Below, one piece after another: positions 34,341-44,852 of a stretch of DNA of 64,000 bases; positions within the stretch are counted from its first letter, which is position 1; the number at the start of each line of letters is the position of its first letter. Location: assembly GCA_023898505.1 (NCBI GenBank), contig CP060226.1, positions 930,001 through 994,000 on the forward strand, given 5' to 3'. Made by a program: the position numbers and the translations under genes. A model generated the notes under the pieces. That model was given only the letters and a program-made list of their open reading frames with translations, did no database searches and was not told the origin of the DNA. The DNA is from Candidatus Peribacteria bacterium. Its GTDB lineage: Bacteria; Patescibacteriota; Gracilibacteria; BD1-5; UBA6164.

Positions 34341-35039
34341 ATGCAAAAAAAAGTATTATTAAAAATTTCAGGAGATGCCCTTTCTGGGGGAAAGGATTTT
34401 GGTATAGACCCAAGCTATGTAAGAAAAGTAGTTGATACTATTATCGAACTTCAATCTTGAGATATCGCTCTTGCAGTAGTGGTCTGAGGGGGAAATATCT
34501 ATCGCTGAGGAGATCTGATACAAGCAGGAGTAGATGCGAGTGACTCTCACAGTCTCAGTATGTTATCAACGGTATTTAATGGAGTAGTACTACGAGATTT
34601 CCTACAACAAAAATGAGAGAAGGCGACCGTTATGAGTCCTCTTGGAATCAACTTTCTTTCCCCATATAATAAGGAAATAGGAAAACAGTTATTAGAAACA
34701 TGAGAAATCCTTATCTGTGTTGGTGGTACGGGAAACCCTCATTTTACGACTGATTCTGGAGGAGTACTTCGTGCACTAGAGCTTGGTTGTGATATGATGA
34801 TCAAGGCAACAAAGGTAGATGGGGTCTATGACAAAGATCCAGTAAAGTACGCAGATGCGAAGAAGTATAGTACTCTCGATTATGATACGGTGATACAAAA
34901 GGAACTTGCAATTCTTGATACGATGTCAGTTGTGCTTGCAAAGCAAGGAAAACTTCCTATTCACGTTCTTGCTCTCGATGATTCAAAAGGGCTTCAGGAG
35001 TGTATTTCCGGACACAATCCAGGAACAACGATTTCGTAA
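34341..35039 (+). CDS. pyrH: UMP kinase
   Basis: 232 residues with about six TGAs, concentrated in the first 115 codons. Amino-acid-kinase fold motifs are present: LLKISGDALSG at the N-terminus; VVGGGNIYRGG, the UMP-kinase glycine loop, with two TGA-coded Gly; GGTGNPHFTTDSGG; and KATKVDGVYDKDPVK. Known reaction: ATP + UMP to ADP + UDP. Length is normal for bacterial PyrH. Frequently linked to tsf/frr elsewhere, but here it is next to rpmH. Confidence 0.95.
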
Positions 35040-35073
35040 TCTTCTGGAGAGAGGAAAAAATAAAAGTTTTTTT

Positions 35074-35101
35074 TGACATTTAGGGTTTTTACTATAAGAT
35101 G
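35074..35101 (+). promoter_or_regulatory. Candidate promoter of rpmH-rnpA-yidC
   Basis: Consensus TTGACA (35074-35079), about 16 bp, then a TATAAGA-type -10. A CGTAGTGA / TCACTACG inverted repeat lies just downstream, in the leader of about 60 nt before rpmH. Confidence 0.6.
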
Positions 35102-35164
35102 ACCCGGCAAAATTTCGTAGTGATGGTTTTTCACTACGCGTAGTTAATTTCTAAAATACTCAAG

Positions 35165-35407
35165 ATGCTTGGTAAATTAAAGAAAAGAAAAAGACTTAGA
35201 GTCCATGGATTTCTTAGTAGAAGTGGAACTCCAGGAGGGAAAAATGTCTTAAAAAATAGAAGAAGAAAAGGAAGACATGTACTTACTGTTAGCTATCCAA
35301 AAAGATATCAAGAAGTAAATGGAAAGGCAAAGATGCATATTATTGCTGGTGGAACAGCAAAAAAATCTCCATTTGACGGAAAAGGAAACTTTGTAAAAAG
35401 AAAATAG
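35165..35407 (+). CDS. rpmH: Ribosomal protein bL34 with C-terminal extension
   Basis: 80 residues; no TGA. KLKKRKRLRVHGFLSRSGTP followed by NRRRKGRHVLTV is the bL34 core. Normal bL34 is about 45 residues, so about 38 extra residues follow (SYPKRYQEVNGKAKMHIIAG, ending in KGNFVKRK). The place in front of rnpA and yidC confirms identity: rpmH-rnpA-yidC is one of the most conserved bacterial gene orders. Confidence 0.9.
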   Translation: MLGKLKKRKRLRVHGFLSRSGTPGGKNVLKNRRRKGRHVLTVSYPKRYQEVNGKAKMHIIAGGTAKKSPFDGKGNFVKRK

Positions 35408-35413
35408 TCATTA

Positions 35414-35439
35414 TCATTTCGTACTTGCTACGGAATTTA
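35414..35439 (+). repeat. Degenerate copy of the dispersed hairpin repeat
   Basis: TCATTTCGTA, CTTG, CTACGGAATTTA: same TCAT..CTTG frame, with imperfect arms TTCGTA/TACGGAA. Confidence 0.4.
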
Positions 35440-35456
35440 ACGGCTTTTACATGTTA

Positions 35457-35478
35457 TTATCCCGATTCATTGGGATAA
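35457..35478 (+). repeat. TATCCCGA-type hairpin before rnpA
   Basis: TTATCCCGA, loop TTCA, TTGGGATAA: 9 bp with one G-T pair, ending 9 nt before the rnpA start. It has no T run. Its core resembles the TCCCGA-N4-TCGGGA hairpins inside the tRNA fragments at 59.9 kb. Confidence 0.5.
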
Positions 35479-35487
35479 CCTTCAAAA

Positions 35488-35865
35488 ATGATTAAAAAAA
35501 GATTTCGACTCTCTGAACGTGAAGTAAAAAAGGTTTTATGAAAAGGAAAGCCTTTTTTTTCATATGGGGTTGTGTTAAATAGTATTCCTAATATACTACC
35601 GTACCATAGATTTGCTGTCGTAATTGGCTCAAAGTCTGTAACAAATAATATCACGAGAAACTTCTTTCGAAGGAAGTTTTATAATTTGATGGCGGGATAT
35701 ATTACACAAGATATGGGACAACAAAAAAAGGGACAGTATCGAGATATGGTATTTGTCGTCAAAAAAACAACAGCACTGGATAAAAAAGAGACCTGAACGA
35801 TCCATGCATTTGAAAAAGATATACAATTTTTAATCCATAAGCTCCCTGTATGAAACAAATATTAG
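35488..35865 (+). CDS. rnpA: Ribonuclease P protein component
   Basis: 125 residues; three TGAs read as Gly (35539, 35794, 35851). The signature of RnpA is present: RFAVVIGSKSVTNNITRNFFRRKF, with the basic RNR-like helix, and a C-terminal MVFVVKKT strand. Known: binds the RNase P RNA for 5' maturation of tRNA. Its last 16 nt overlap the start of yidC; the TGA at 35851 in ATGAAACAAATATTAG is read as Gly here, while the same bases hold yidC's ATG. Confidence 0.93.
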
Positions 35866-37016
35866 ATGCCGTACTGATTGGGTTGTTGGTGTTCCTTGCC
35901 ATCAATCTCTTTACGGGACAAAAAGAAGAAGCAACCCTAAGCTCTGGAAATATTATCATCTCTGCGTCAGATAACAGCTATAGTATCCCGGCAGACGTGC
36001 AGCTCGAAATCGAAAATCTATCTCCTGATACGATCAGTATTGATAGTTGTCAAGATATCGCTATCAAGTTTAGAGGTACGCCAATCACCCTTCCAGAAAC
36101 TACGTGTAAAGTAGTAGAGGTCCTCCCAGGGAAAAAAGAAATGATTGATTACGGAGAAGTATATACGAGCTTTATGGATGTAGGTTCATACTTTGTCCAG
36201 TTAACTCTGGATGAGAAAGAATATATTTCTTCATTTGATATCGAAAACAGAGGAAGTATCGGGAAATTGTTTGTTCATGTGTTTTATGCTCCACTCTATA
36301 ACCTCGTAATGTGGTTGTCATATATTTCTGCATACTCTCTTGGTTGGGCGATTATCCTGGTGACGATACTTATTCGTTTACTTCTTGTATGGCCACAGCA
36401 TAAAATGATGGTATCACAAAGGAAACTCCAAGCAATTCAGCCAAAGATCAAGGCGCTTCAGGAAAAATATAAAGGAAATCAACAACAGCTCGGAATGGAA
36501 CTTATGAATCTCTACAAAAAAGAAAAAGTGAATCCAATGGGATCTTGTGGCTTTTTGCTTATTCAGTTACCGATACTTTTGGTTATTTATAATATTATCT
36601 TCAACATACGAGATGCTTCAAGTATGTACTATCTCTACAATTCTCTTTCATCCTTTGATCTTTCAAAGCTTTCCTATGACTTTTATGGGCTTGATCTCCT
36701 CGGAGTTGGAGGGCTGGTTGGTATTGGATTGGCGCTACTTGTTGGAGGAATCCAGTTTATACAGATCAAGCTGTCGCTCAATTTTAATGCACAGAATACA
36801 AAAGCTCCCGTTTTGGAAAAAAAGAAAGGAGCCAATGACTACTCAAGCCTGATGCCAGATCCAAATATGATGAATAAATTTATGCTCTTTGGTATGCCAA
36901 TTATGGTAATGATATTTACCTATACACTTTTTGCAGGTATTGGTCTCTATTGGGCGATTTCAACACTGTTTATGATTTTTCAACAAATAGTAGTAAATAA
37001 AATCGTAAAAAAGTAA
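35850..37016 (+). CDS. yidC: Membrane protein insertase YidC/Oxa1
   Basis: 388 residues; no TGA. N-terminal TM, then a periplasmic beta-domain of about 110 residues. The conserved core of five TMs begins at PLYNLVMWLSYISAYSLGWA, with the catalytic Arg in LVTILIRLLLVWP. The cytoplasmic coiled-coil loop KMMVSQRKLQAIQPKIKALQ and the KEKVNPMGSCGFLLIQLPIL motif follow. Known: inserts proteins into the inner membrane with or without Sec. Overlaps rnpA by 16 nt. Confidence 0.95.
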   Translation: MKQILDAVLIGLLVFLAINLFTGQKEEATLSSGNIIISASDNSYSIPADVQLEIENLSPDTISIDSCQDIAIKFRGTPITLPETTCKVVEVLPGKKEMIDYGEVYTSFMDVGSYFVQLTLDEKEYISSFDIENRGSIGKLFVHVFYAPLYNLVMWLSYISAYSLGWAIILVTILIRLLLVWPQHKMMVSQRKLQAIQPKIKALQEKYKGNQQQLGMELMNLYKKEKVNPMGSCGFLLIQLPILLVIYNIIFNIRDASSMYYLYNSLSSFDLSKLSYDFYGLDLLGVGGLVGIGLALLVGGIQFIQIKLSLNFNAQNTKAPVLEKKKGANDYSSLMPDPNMMNKFMLFGMPIMVMIFTYTLFAGIGLYWAISTLFMIFQQIVVNKIVKK

Positions 37017-37049
37017 ATATAAAAACTGCTGATAAACCTGGTATATCTT

Positions 37050-37077
37050 TTGACACCACCGCTCTAAATCATACACT
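37050..37077 (+). promoter_or_regulatory. Candidate promoter of the LPQTG protein gene
   Basis: TTGACA, 16-bp spacer, TACACT, ending 36 nt before the ATG at 37114. Confidence 0.5.
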
Positions 37078-37113
37078 AGCAGGTATCAAATAATATTTTC
37101 TTACTATATTTCT

Positions 37114-37803
37114 ATGAGAATTTTATCATCTGTTGCGATTCTAAGCGTTGCATCTCTCTTGGTGGTTCCAGCATTTGCATATGAAGAAGTAGAGTGTGCG
37201 AGTGATGCTGTTTTTTCTGCAAATACCTGTTCTCAGTGTTTTGTGGAATCAGATACCAAATCCGAAGGAGACAATATTGGGCTTTTATCAGATCTCTGGG
37301 TAAACAATACTACCTTTGATAAAATCATGTATAAAGAAGAACAAGAGATGCCAGAGATGCTCAGTCTTTCAGCTGGAGCTACTTGGTCACAAACTCCATC
37401 AGGAGCAGATTTTTGGGAATATACCGATGAGTTTGATGCTCTGTATAGTGAAGATGAAGGTGGATATATCCTCCCAGCAGGGAAAGAGGTAACGTGGTTA
37501 AAATCAAAGCTTGGATATGCTTACAAACTGACAAAAAATGAAGTAGCAGCAAACCAAAATGTGGGACTCCTTGTGTATCCTGTTGCGATTCATAATATTA
37601 TCGGTGAAGCAGAAATCACTCCAGATAATGAAGAACATAGAGAATGTGTACTCTTTAAATCTGCAGGAGCTGAAGTAACTCCAGAACCAACAACAGAAGA
37701 ACCTACGGAACTTCCTCAGACAGGTCCAGAAAATTACTTGTTCTTAATTCTCATTGCTCTTATCTTGGCATATGGTATCTCTGCTATGAGAAGAAGATCA
37801 TAA
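37114..37803 (+). CDS. Sortase-type (LPQTG) cell-surface protein
   Basis: 229 residues; no TGA. Signal peptide to about residue 22 (LSVASLLVVPAFA), then a mature domain with four Cys. The last 30 residues form a cell-wall sorting signal: LPQTG, then hydrophobic NYLFLILIALILAYGI and the basic tail RRRS. Known: sortases cut between T and G and attach the protein to the envelope. The Cys pattern (C-x6-AFS/VFS-x5-C-x2-CF) also occurs at the start of the secreted protein at 41442-43904, suggesting distant homology. No sortase gene lies in the window. Confidence 0.82.
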   Translation: MRILSSVAILSVASLLVVPAFAYEEVECASDAVFSANTCSQCFVESDTKSEGDNIGLLSDLWVNNTTFDKIMYKEEQEMPEMLSLSAGATWSQTPSGADFWEYTDEFDALYSEDEGGYILPAGKEVTWLKSKLGYAYKLTKNEVAANQNVGLLVYPVAIHNIIGEAEITPDNEEHRECVLFKSAGAEVTPEPTTEEPTELPQTGPENYLFLILIALILAYGISAMRRRS

Positions 37804-37819
37804 TTTCATACATACTACG

Positions 37820-37852
37820 AAAAGAGTCGAAGGTTTCCTTCGGCTCTTTTTT
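37820..37852 (+). terminator. Intrinsic terminator after the LPQTG gene
   Basis: AAAAGAGTCGAAGG, TTT, CCTTCGGCTCTTTT: 14-bp stem with one G-T pair and a terminal T run. Confidence 0.88.
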
Positions 37853-37947
37853 ATAAATTTTAAAATCGTCAAGGTGATTATGTTGCGGGGCTTGGAGAGG
37901 TGTGTTACCATAATAAGGACTCGAAAATTATTTTTTAAAATTTATGT

Positions 37948-40900
37948 ATGTATACCTACTCTCAATGGAGAACTTCGCTTCAACGCCTTTGTCTTCAATC
38001 ATTTGACTCTCCAAATATTCAAAGAGAGATTACAAACCTTACGGATGAAGAGGTAGAACAGTATGTTCAAGAAAATACCGATGCGGTGGTCGCCTATATC
38101 AATTCTTTGGATACAGAAAATGGATACTCAGGAAAAGATGGAACACTGACACAGTATGAAATGTCATACTTTGGAGATAAAGAGTTAGTAGAGAAATTGA
38201 TTCGTTCACTTCACTTAGACTTTAGTCTCGAGAAAGGAATTGATATGGCACAGTTTGTAGAAGTCCTTAAAAAATATAAACAAGAAAGAGCAGGAGTTGT
38301 TCTTGCGACCAGAGAGTATCAGCAACAGGTTGAGGGGATTTTAGATCCCAAAACAACAAAGTTACAAGATGAAGAGAGAGAAGATATTGATCAGTATAAT
38401 TTCAACTCTTTTCTGGAGCGTTTAGAAGGGTATTTCAGTACTCATAGAGATTTACATGTAGACGTTACAAGACCAGAAGGATATACGATGGTTGGACACT
38501 CTAAAAGAGCAAATGTAGAAACAGAAGAGGCAATTCTTTCAAAAGAAAACTATATCGAACAGATGAGAGATTATGATGTGTTTACCGCAGTGTTAGCAAA
38601 ACTCGGGTACAGTGATGAGCGTTCTGGATGGAGAAAATTTTGGACAGGGTCTTGGAGTACGAAACAAGAACACGAAACCTTTTTAGCACGTGTACAAAAT
38701 ACAGAAAGGGGGAATATCCTTGATATTGAAAGCATAAAACAGTATCTGTTTGATCTCAATGGGGATTCTGTGATTACTGCAACTATGGATGATGGTTTGA
38801 CAGAGATTTCTCCATATGATTATGTGAAGACCCATGAAGACACACTTAATTTTCTTGAGAATCTTGGATTTCCAAGAGACTTTCAAGTATTGAGGAATTT
38901 ATCATTTCGTGATCAATTTGCTACTCGTCTTGTGGAAGTGATGAAACTCCATGTTCCCTTTACTGTGCTCGTACAAAAAGATGGATATAAAAACTTTATG
39001 AAGGAATATCTCGAAACAGAACAAAAACTGAGAGAACAGGTGATGATGGATTTGAGTGATGCCGATATTGAAGAGAAATTAAGAAATGCAGGAGTGGAAA
39101 TAACTCCTGAAGCAAAAGATATCGTAAAACAAGTGACAGTATTTATTGCGATGGGGCATATAAGTGCTTTTGGAGTCAATATCAATATCAAAGAACTAAC
39201 ACACGGTATCCTTGATGGATTAAATCTTGGGATGACTTCAAAATGAGAATTGATTGTTTGAGTCAATAAACGCCTACTTGAAGAAAAGAGATATGGAGCA
39301 AGTAGTCGTTTGGATGGCGTTATGGGTGTACAAGGCGTTGGACTTCATGTAGCAGTATCGAGTGATGCTCCAAATACTGAACTCAGTAATGATACGGTAA
39401 ACCTTACTTTTGGTCTTGGAGTAGGGGTAAACTGGCAGAAAAAAGGATATGCGAGTCTCTCGCTGATGATGACAAATCCAGTAGCTGATAATGTCGAAGG
39501 AATCAATAGAATGTTGGAACGTGAAGAAAGGATTCTTGATATTGTAGTGAAAAAGCTTGAGTCTCAAACACTCAATCTTGGAAAACCAGGAGTTGAAGGT
39601 CTCCTTCGTGAAGCAGGAGTACTTGAAAGAGAAATTACCGAACAAGAATATGCAATTGTAAAAAATAATATTGAAAGTCTCAAAGATACTTATGAAGTGA
39701 TAGTTGGAGCAGTTGATTCTGACATGAAGCAACGCCTTACTGAGAGGTTTAAACAGACTGTACTGACGGCACTTGTAAATCGTCAATTTACACAGGCGGA
39801 GGGGATAAACCTTACGGGTATTGGAGCATTTTGTATTCCAGGGGTATTGGCTGGTATTTTCCCAATCTTTGAGATGAACTGGGTTGGGTATGAGGTACTA
39901 AAAAATAAGTTTGGAAATGATATTGCCACACGTATTACCGATATGGAGCTTTGAGCATTTATAGAAAAGTATGGACAGCAAGATGGCATTAAGTTTGATG
40001 GGAAAGAAATTCGTTATCCTGAAGGAATGGTCAATGTATACATCAATGGTGAAAAAGATACTCCAGGAGTAGATATCTCCAGAGATGCAAGAACTGGAGA
40101 AATTGTAATCCGTCCAGCCGCTGGATATACACTCACCGCAAGTATGACACAAGAGTATATCCCTGATGCAATACAGAATGCAACGTATAAAAGATATGAA
40201 CTCCAAGTAACTCCTGTGGCATTGCAAGCGGGTGCTCAGAGCACACCAAACAAGACTCAGGAAACTATGATTGAAGATACGGAAAAGTTTAAGGATCTAC
40301 GTAAGCAAATGGAAGGGTTAAGGTCTGCTTTTACAGCAAAGACTCGTTATAATATTCAAGAAAAGTGAGGGTTACTTGATCCGAGTTCAACTCAAGAAGA
40401 AAAGTGGAGAGATCTTGTAGAGCTAGCAAAAAAATGAGAAAAATATAAAAACAGAGCTGATTGGAAAGATTATGATGGGGTAGGGCTTTTGGGAGCAACG
40501 AACCTATCAAGTATTGTTAATTCTACAAATAATCCAATTGAACAGGCATTTATCCTTTCAAAGGTTATTCAGTACTTAAAAACAGCAAAAGATTTTGGAA
40601 ATGGAAGGATGGAAACATGGAATGATAATGTTGAGAGTTATATTGCCAAAGATAAAAAAAGAAGAAATAAATTTGATACCCTCTTTGGATTTAGTCTCAC
40701 AGACGAAGCAAATGCATACTATAAAGAACTCGAAAAAGGAAAAGGAAAGATTGGAACACATTCTGAAATTGGACTTGGGTTTGATGCAGCGGCGAGTGTA
40801 AAAAGTACTGATACGGCAACTACTTCTTTTGGGACGGGGGTAGATGTATTTAAGGGTGATCTCGATATGCTCGCAGTAGATGAAAAACCAGTACTTATTG

Positions 40901-41286
40901 AGATTAAGGACCAAGAAAAAATTACAAAACTGACAAAAATGGTTTGAGCTCAGTGAATAGTACCAGAAGGATTAAAGTTTTTCTTTTACAAAGATCCATA
41001 TGGATTTGATGATAGGATTCTGGTAAAAAGAGAAATAACTACTGTAACTCTAGCCGAGGTTCCACAAACAGGAGGTATCTCTGGACGTTGAGGAAGTCGA
41101 GCGCAAGAAGTTGCACAGGGAAATTACTCTGCGGGATTGGTTCCAGTATGGAGCTATGACTTAGATAAACCAGAACCTCAGCCTACACCAACTTCTACTA
41201 CCACGCCAGCGAATAATCCTGGGGATAGCACTCCACAAGTTTGAAATTCAGGGAGTACGGATGTAGTTAATGGAAATGGACTATAA
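37948..41286 (+). CDS. Large protein of unknown function
   Basis: 1,112 residues; seven in-frame TGAs, all in the second half. No signal peptide; the start at 37948 is the first ATG in this frame after the preceding terminator. The first 430 residues are helical and charged, with one EF-hand-like loop (DLNGDSVITATMDDG). Residues about 455-515 and 935-985 contain alternating, Gly-rich, amphipathic segments (VMGVQGVGLHVAVS, LTFGLGVGVNW, EIGLGFDAAASV). A hydrophobic stretch (IGAFCIPGVLAGIFPIFEM) lies near 635. The C-terminus is Pro/Thr/Gly-rich with VPQTGG but no membrane anchor. No family recognised. It lies between two surface-protein genes, so a role in export or the envelope is possible. Confidence 0.8.
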
Positions 41287-41288
41287 TA

Positions 41289-41316
41289 TTGACATATTGA
41301 AATTAATATTTAAAAT
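41289..41316 (+). promoter_or_regulatory. Candidate promoter in front of the 41317/41442 genes
   Basis: TTGACA (41289-41294), 16 bp, TAAAAT (41311-41316). The -10 box abuts the ATG at 41317, so a transcript from it would start inside that ORF and mainly serve the gene at 41442. Confidence 0.45.
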
Positions 41317-41478
41317 ATGAGTAAATATACTATTTTGGCTTTAATTTTCATCTTCTTAGTAGTCTCTTATATCTTTTTTATCAGAGGTTCGTCGGATGAA
41401 ATGAAACCAGGAACAGATTTATACTTTAAGGACCAAAGCATATGAGATACTCCTCCTGCTTGAGAAAACTGATTATAG
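41317..41478 (+). CDS. Small single-TM protein
   Basis: 53 residues with three TGAs read as Gly and stop TAG. An N-terminal TM (ILALIFIFLVVSYIFFI) precedes a short soluble tail rich in Asp, Pro and Gly. It starts 30 nt after the 1,112-residue gene and overlaps the next gene by 37 nt in another frame. The convincing membrane segment argues for a real gene, but no family is known, and the promoter-like site at its start weakens the case. Confidence 0.45.
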
Positions 41479-43904
41479 TGGGTATTGTACTATTGAGTCT
41501 CAATACCATAGCAGATGCCGCTACCGTTCAAGTATCGTGCGGAAGTGCATTTTCAAATATCAGTAATAAATCTTGTAATACATGTTTTAATAAAACGGTC
41601 TATGATAGAAGCAGTTTATGACTTTCATCTACTTTTTTTGATTCTTGGGACCAATTTAATAATTACAATAACCCATTTATCCTCGGTACTTCGTCTTCAA
41701 GTACGATTTTTCAGTTAAATTCTTCGTATATCGTGCATCATGGGGTGTCTGGTTTAGACGACTCAAAGCTGGTTTCAAACTACGCTCCAGCCTCAAGATC
41801 TAGAATAGGAGTATTTAACAATAAAAACTTTCAAGTTGTTTGACATCCAGTATCAAGAAATACTCTAGCAAGTCGCTTAATGTATAATGTTTATTATTAT
41901 GACGAGCAGACCTCAGGGTTTCCTGTTACACAAAATCATACATTTTATAACTTTGCTGAAACTACCGATGCAAATGGAAATGTAAATATGGTACCAACAA
42001 AGTTTACACTTTGAGTCAGTACAAAGTATGTGAATCATCCAGCTGGGAAAAGAGAACACAATGAGTGTGTAAATTTCTATGTCTCTTTCTGTTGAGATGG
42101 TGTAGCTGATACCAGTGATGGAGAAACCTGTGATGATGGAAATACTACGAGTGGAGATGGATGTAGTGCCACATGTCAGGCAGAAGTATCTACCTGTAAT
42201 GGGCTTACAGCAAGCCAAACAAGTGCAACGGTACCATTTTCATCGACAGTCACTTGTAGTGGGACACACGTTAGCAATTATACGATTAGTTGTGGGAATG
42301 GACAAGTATTTACAGGAAATGGTAATGGTGTCGGAACACAAAGCTTTACTCATACTTGTAACTATACGACAGCAGGAAGTTACACTGCCGTGTGTACCAT
42401 AAATAATACGATTACCAATAATAGCTGTCAGTCCTCTATTACGGCATCATCAAGTTCAAGTAGTTCTTCTAGCTCATCATCTTCGAGTAGTTCATCTTCA
42501 TCGAGCAGTTCGTCTTCTTCCAGTTCATCAAGTTCAAGCTCTTCTTCGAATGGATGAGGATCGTCTTCAAGTTCTGGTTGAGGATCAAATATCTGTGGAG
42601 ATCATGTAGTGCAACGTCCAAATAGTAATGGGGTTATGGAAGAGTGTGATTTTGGACCAAATTATAGTACTTGGCCAAGTTGGTGTTCATTACCAACCGC
42701 AACCAATCCATGTAGTATTGGAGACCTCACAATTCCAGGGGGAGGAACTCCAGAGATTACGATTCCAAGTGGTGGGAACATCAGTTTTTATCCTGGAGGA
42801 AGTACGATTATCGGTCACTTGATGAATCCACTAGCAGGGATTACGCCATATATAGAAAACACTTCTAGTGAAAATTTTTATTTCCCCTATAGGCTCTGTG
42901 TGTACAAATGAAGTTCTCCAGTCTTAACCGGAAGTAACAAGGTATGTTCGAATAGTGTCGTTGGAAATATTGGCCCAGGAGATAAGATATACATGACAAC
43001 ACCTACAAATTTCCTTGGAAATAAAAATGCGATTCCTGAGACAGCTGACTATGTCGATACGGATATAAAAACTACCCTTGAATGATACCAATGAGCGTAT
43101 TTTGCTCGTGAAAGAAGGGTTCGTGTGACGAAGCCATCGATTGTGACGATTGGTGGAGGGACAAGTTTCGTCAATAACAATGGTACCGCTTCAAATGTGA
43201 ATACTGTAGGACAATGAATTCTCTCTACTGCGAATCAAAACAAAAACTTTGTTGGTCCGGGTGTTTCTACTGGAGGACTTTCAAGTTATAGTGAGCAGAT
43301 CGATGATAGTGCTACGGTGAGTGAAATTTCAACAGATATCGATACCCATACTGATACTTTAAACACGGTAAATATACCATTTACAGCAAGTGTTGGGGTA
43401 AGTTCTTTGGCAAATATTACAGAAAATTATAACGGTATTGAAAATGTATTTATTCTGAAAGGGCAAAGTGCAAATATCAGTTCAATTCCAAGTTCTATCA
43501 CTGGCCCAAGGACCTATATCATCGAAGATGGAGATCTTGTTATCTCTGGAAACCTTGTCTATGATGGAAATATTGCATTTATCATCAAGGGTGGAAATGT
43601 CAGAATAGATAATAGTGTTACTCAGATTGATGCAGTACTCGTCGTTATGGAGAAATCGAGTGTCTGAGGAAAAGTGATGTCAAACAATACCACTACCACC
43701 AATAATGTCCTTACGATTAATGGTGCTGTGTATGGAAATATGACAGAGCTTCTCGAAAAACGTACGTATATTAAAGACAATGCGAACGGACAGATTGATG
43801 TTGGAACGATTGTCAGTTTTGGTTCTTCGTTTTTCAGAAAGCCGGCACCACTGTTAGGGGAGTTTATCGGAGAGTATCTCTCTTCGAGAAAATATGCAGA
43901 TTAA
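41442..43904 (+). CDS. Secreted Cys-rich protein with poly-Ser linker and DUF4215-like repeat
   Basis: 820 residues; about ten in-frame TGAs. Signal peptide (RKLIIVGIVLLSLNTIADA). Residues 30-200 resemble the LPQTG protein at 37114 in Cys spacing. A DUF4215-type repeat follows (GVADTSDGETCDDGN and SGDGCSATC). A PKD-like beta domain (about 235-330) precedes an uninterrupted run of 34 serines (42447-42548). The rest (about 380-820) is beta-rich, with a segment of repeated short strands (ITGPRTYIIEDGDLVISGNL, GNIAFIIKGGNVRIDNSV) that resembles a carbohydrate-binding or parallel-beta fold. No C-terminal anchor. Probably a surface or secreted adhesin-like protein; function unknown. Confidence 0.8.
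42447..42548 (+). repeat. 34-codon serine tract
   Basis: Thirty-four consecutive Ser codons using all six synonyms (TCA, AGT, TCT, AGC, TCG, TCC), so it is a selected protein linker, not a simple DNA slippage tract. Confidence 0.9.
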
Positions 43905-43938
43905 AAAACACTCCGTCAAATTTGACGGAGTGTTTTTT
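43903..43938. terminator. Bidirectional terminator
   Basis: AAAAAACACTCCGTCAAA pairs perfectly with TTTGACGGAGTGTTTTTT (18 bp). It serves genes ending at 43904 (+) and 43950 (-). Confidence 0.92.
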
Positions 43939-43949
43939 AAGAGTTTTCA

Positions 43950-44852
43950 TTACCAAATACCAGGAATAAATTTATAGCGAACGTGTGCTTTATATTGTCT
44001 GTATTCAGGATCTTTTGAAAGGTGTCGTTCTTCAGTAATAGCGCGAAGATAGTAAATACCACTCCAAGCAAGAAGGGAGAAGAGAACAATACAAAAGTGT
44101 TTCCATTGTTCTGTCTGTATATTGCCAATAAGAAGAGGGAGTCCTCCAATCCACCAAGCAAGATTTTTTGTGATATATGCGGGGTGTCTCACGATACTAT
44201 AGGCTCCACTCGTTATAATCCCACGATTTGTGAGATTGCTTGCTTTCCATCCGAGAGAAATCGAAGCAGAGGCATAGATACCCATAAGGAGTAGAATCAT
44301 ACCGTTGAGCACGATGTGAAGAGAAGGATCTGAAAACATAGGGAAATCTCTAGAGTACCAACCAATAAGACTCGTTGTGTAGGTGTTAAATGGCGGATAA
44401 CAAGCGAGAACCACCGCCCACCCAAGAATCGTTGGTTCTACACTTTTGATGGTATTTTTCAGCCTTGGAGATTCGATGAGATACCCAAGGGTGAAAAAAA
44501 ATACGTCAAATGAAAGGATCAGCGTAAAACACACCCAAAACAAGTGTTTGTTGAAGAAAAGTAGAAAATCGGTAGAAAGAAGGGAAATATCTATACTTGA
44601 AAGGTAGAGATTATTTATCACAGTGATGAAGTGATCCGTAAACCACACAATCATAAGTGGAGCAAAAAAGAGTTTCACCATCCACGCAAGCAGTGCTGTT
44701 TTTTGTGCTGCTTCTAGAGAAAAGATTCTCTTCTTGAAAATATCCCTGACATACTCAAATACTATGAGTGCCTTTGAAGGAGTATGAGTATGATGATAAA
44801 ATGGTATGAGAATTATAGCATAAAGAAATATAATGGTATGAAATACGTCCAT
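43950..44852 (-). CDS. Isoprenylcysteine carboxyl methyltransferase-like membrane protein
   Basis: 300 residues; no TGA. About seven hydrophobic segments. The C-terminal third has the ICMT/phospholipid methyltransferase signature: SGAYSIVRHPAYITKNLAWW (the R-H-P-x-Y motif), followed by RAITEERHLSKDPEYRQYKA (the E-E near the end that binds SAM). Known for the family: SAM-dependent methylation at the membrane, of prenyl-cysteine, phospholipid or other substrates. Alone on the minus strand; no neighbour indicates its substrate. Confidence 0.8.
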   Translation of the reverse strand: MDVFHTIIFLYAIILIPFYHHTHTPSKALIVFEYVRDIFKKRIFSLEAAQKTALLAWMVKLFFAPLMIVWFTDHFITVINNLYLSSIDISLLSTDFLLFFNKHLFWVCFTLILSFDVFFFTLGYLIESPRLKNTIKSVEPTILGWAVVLACYPPFNTYTTSLIGWYSRDFPMFSDPSLHIVLNGMILLLMGIYASASISLGWKASNLTNRGIITSGAYSIVRHPAYITKNLAWWIGGLPLLIGNIQTEQWKHFCIVLFSLLAWSGIYYLRAITEERHLSKDPEYRQYKAHVRYKFIPGIW

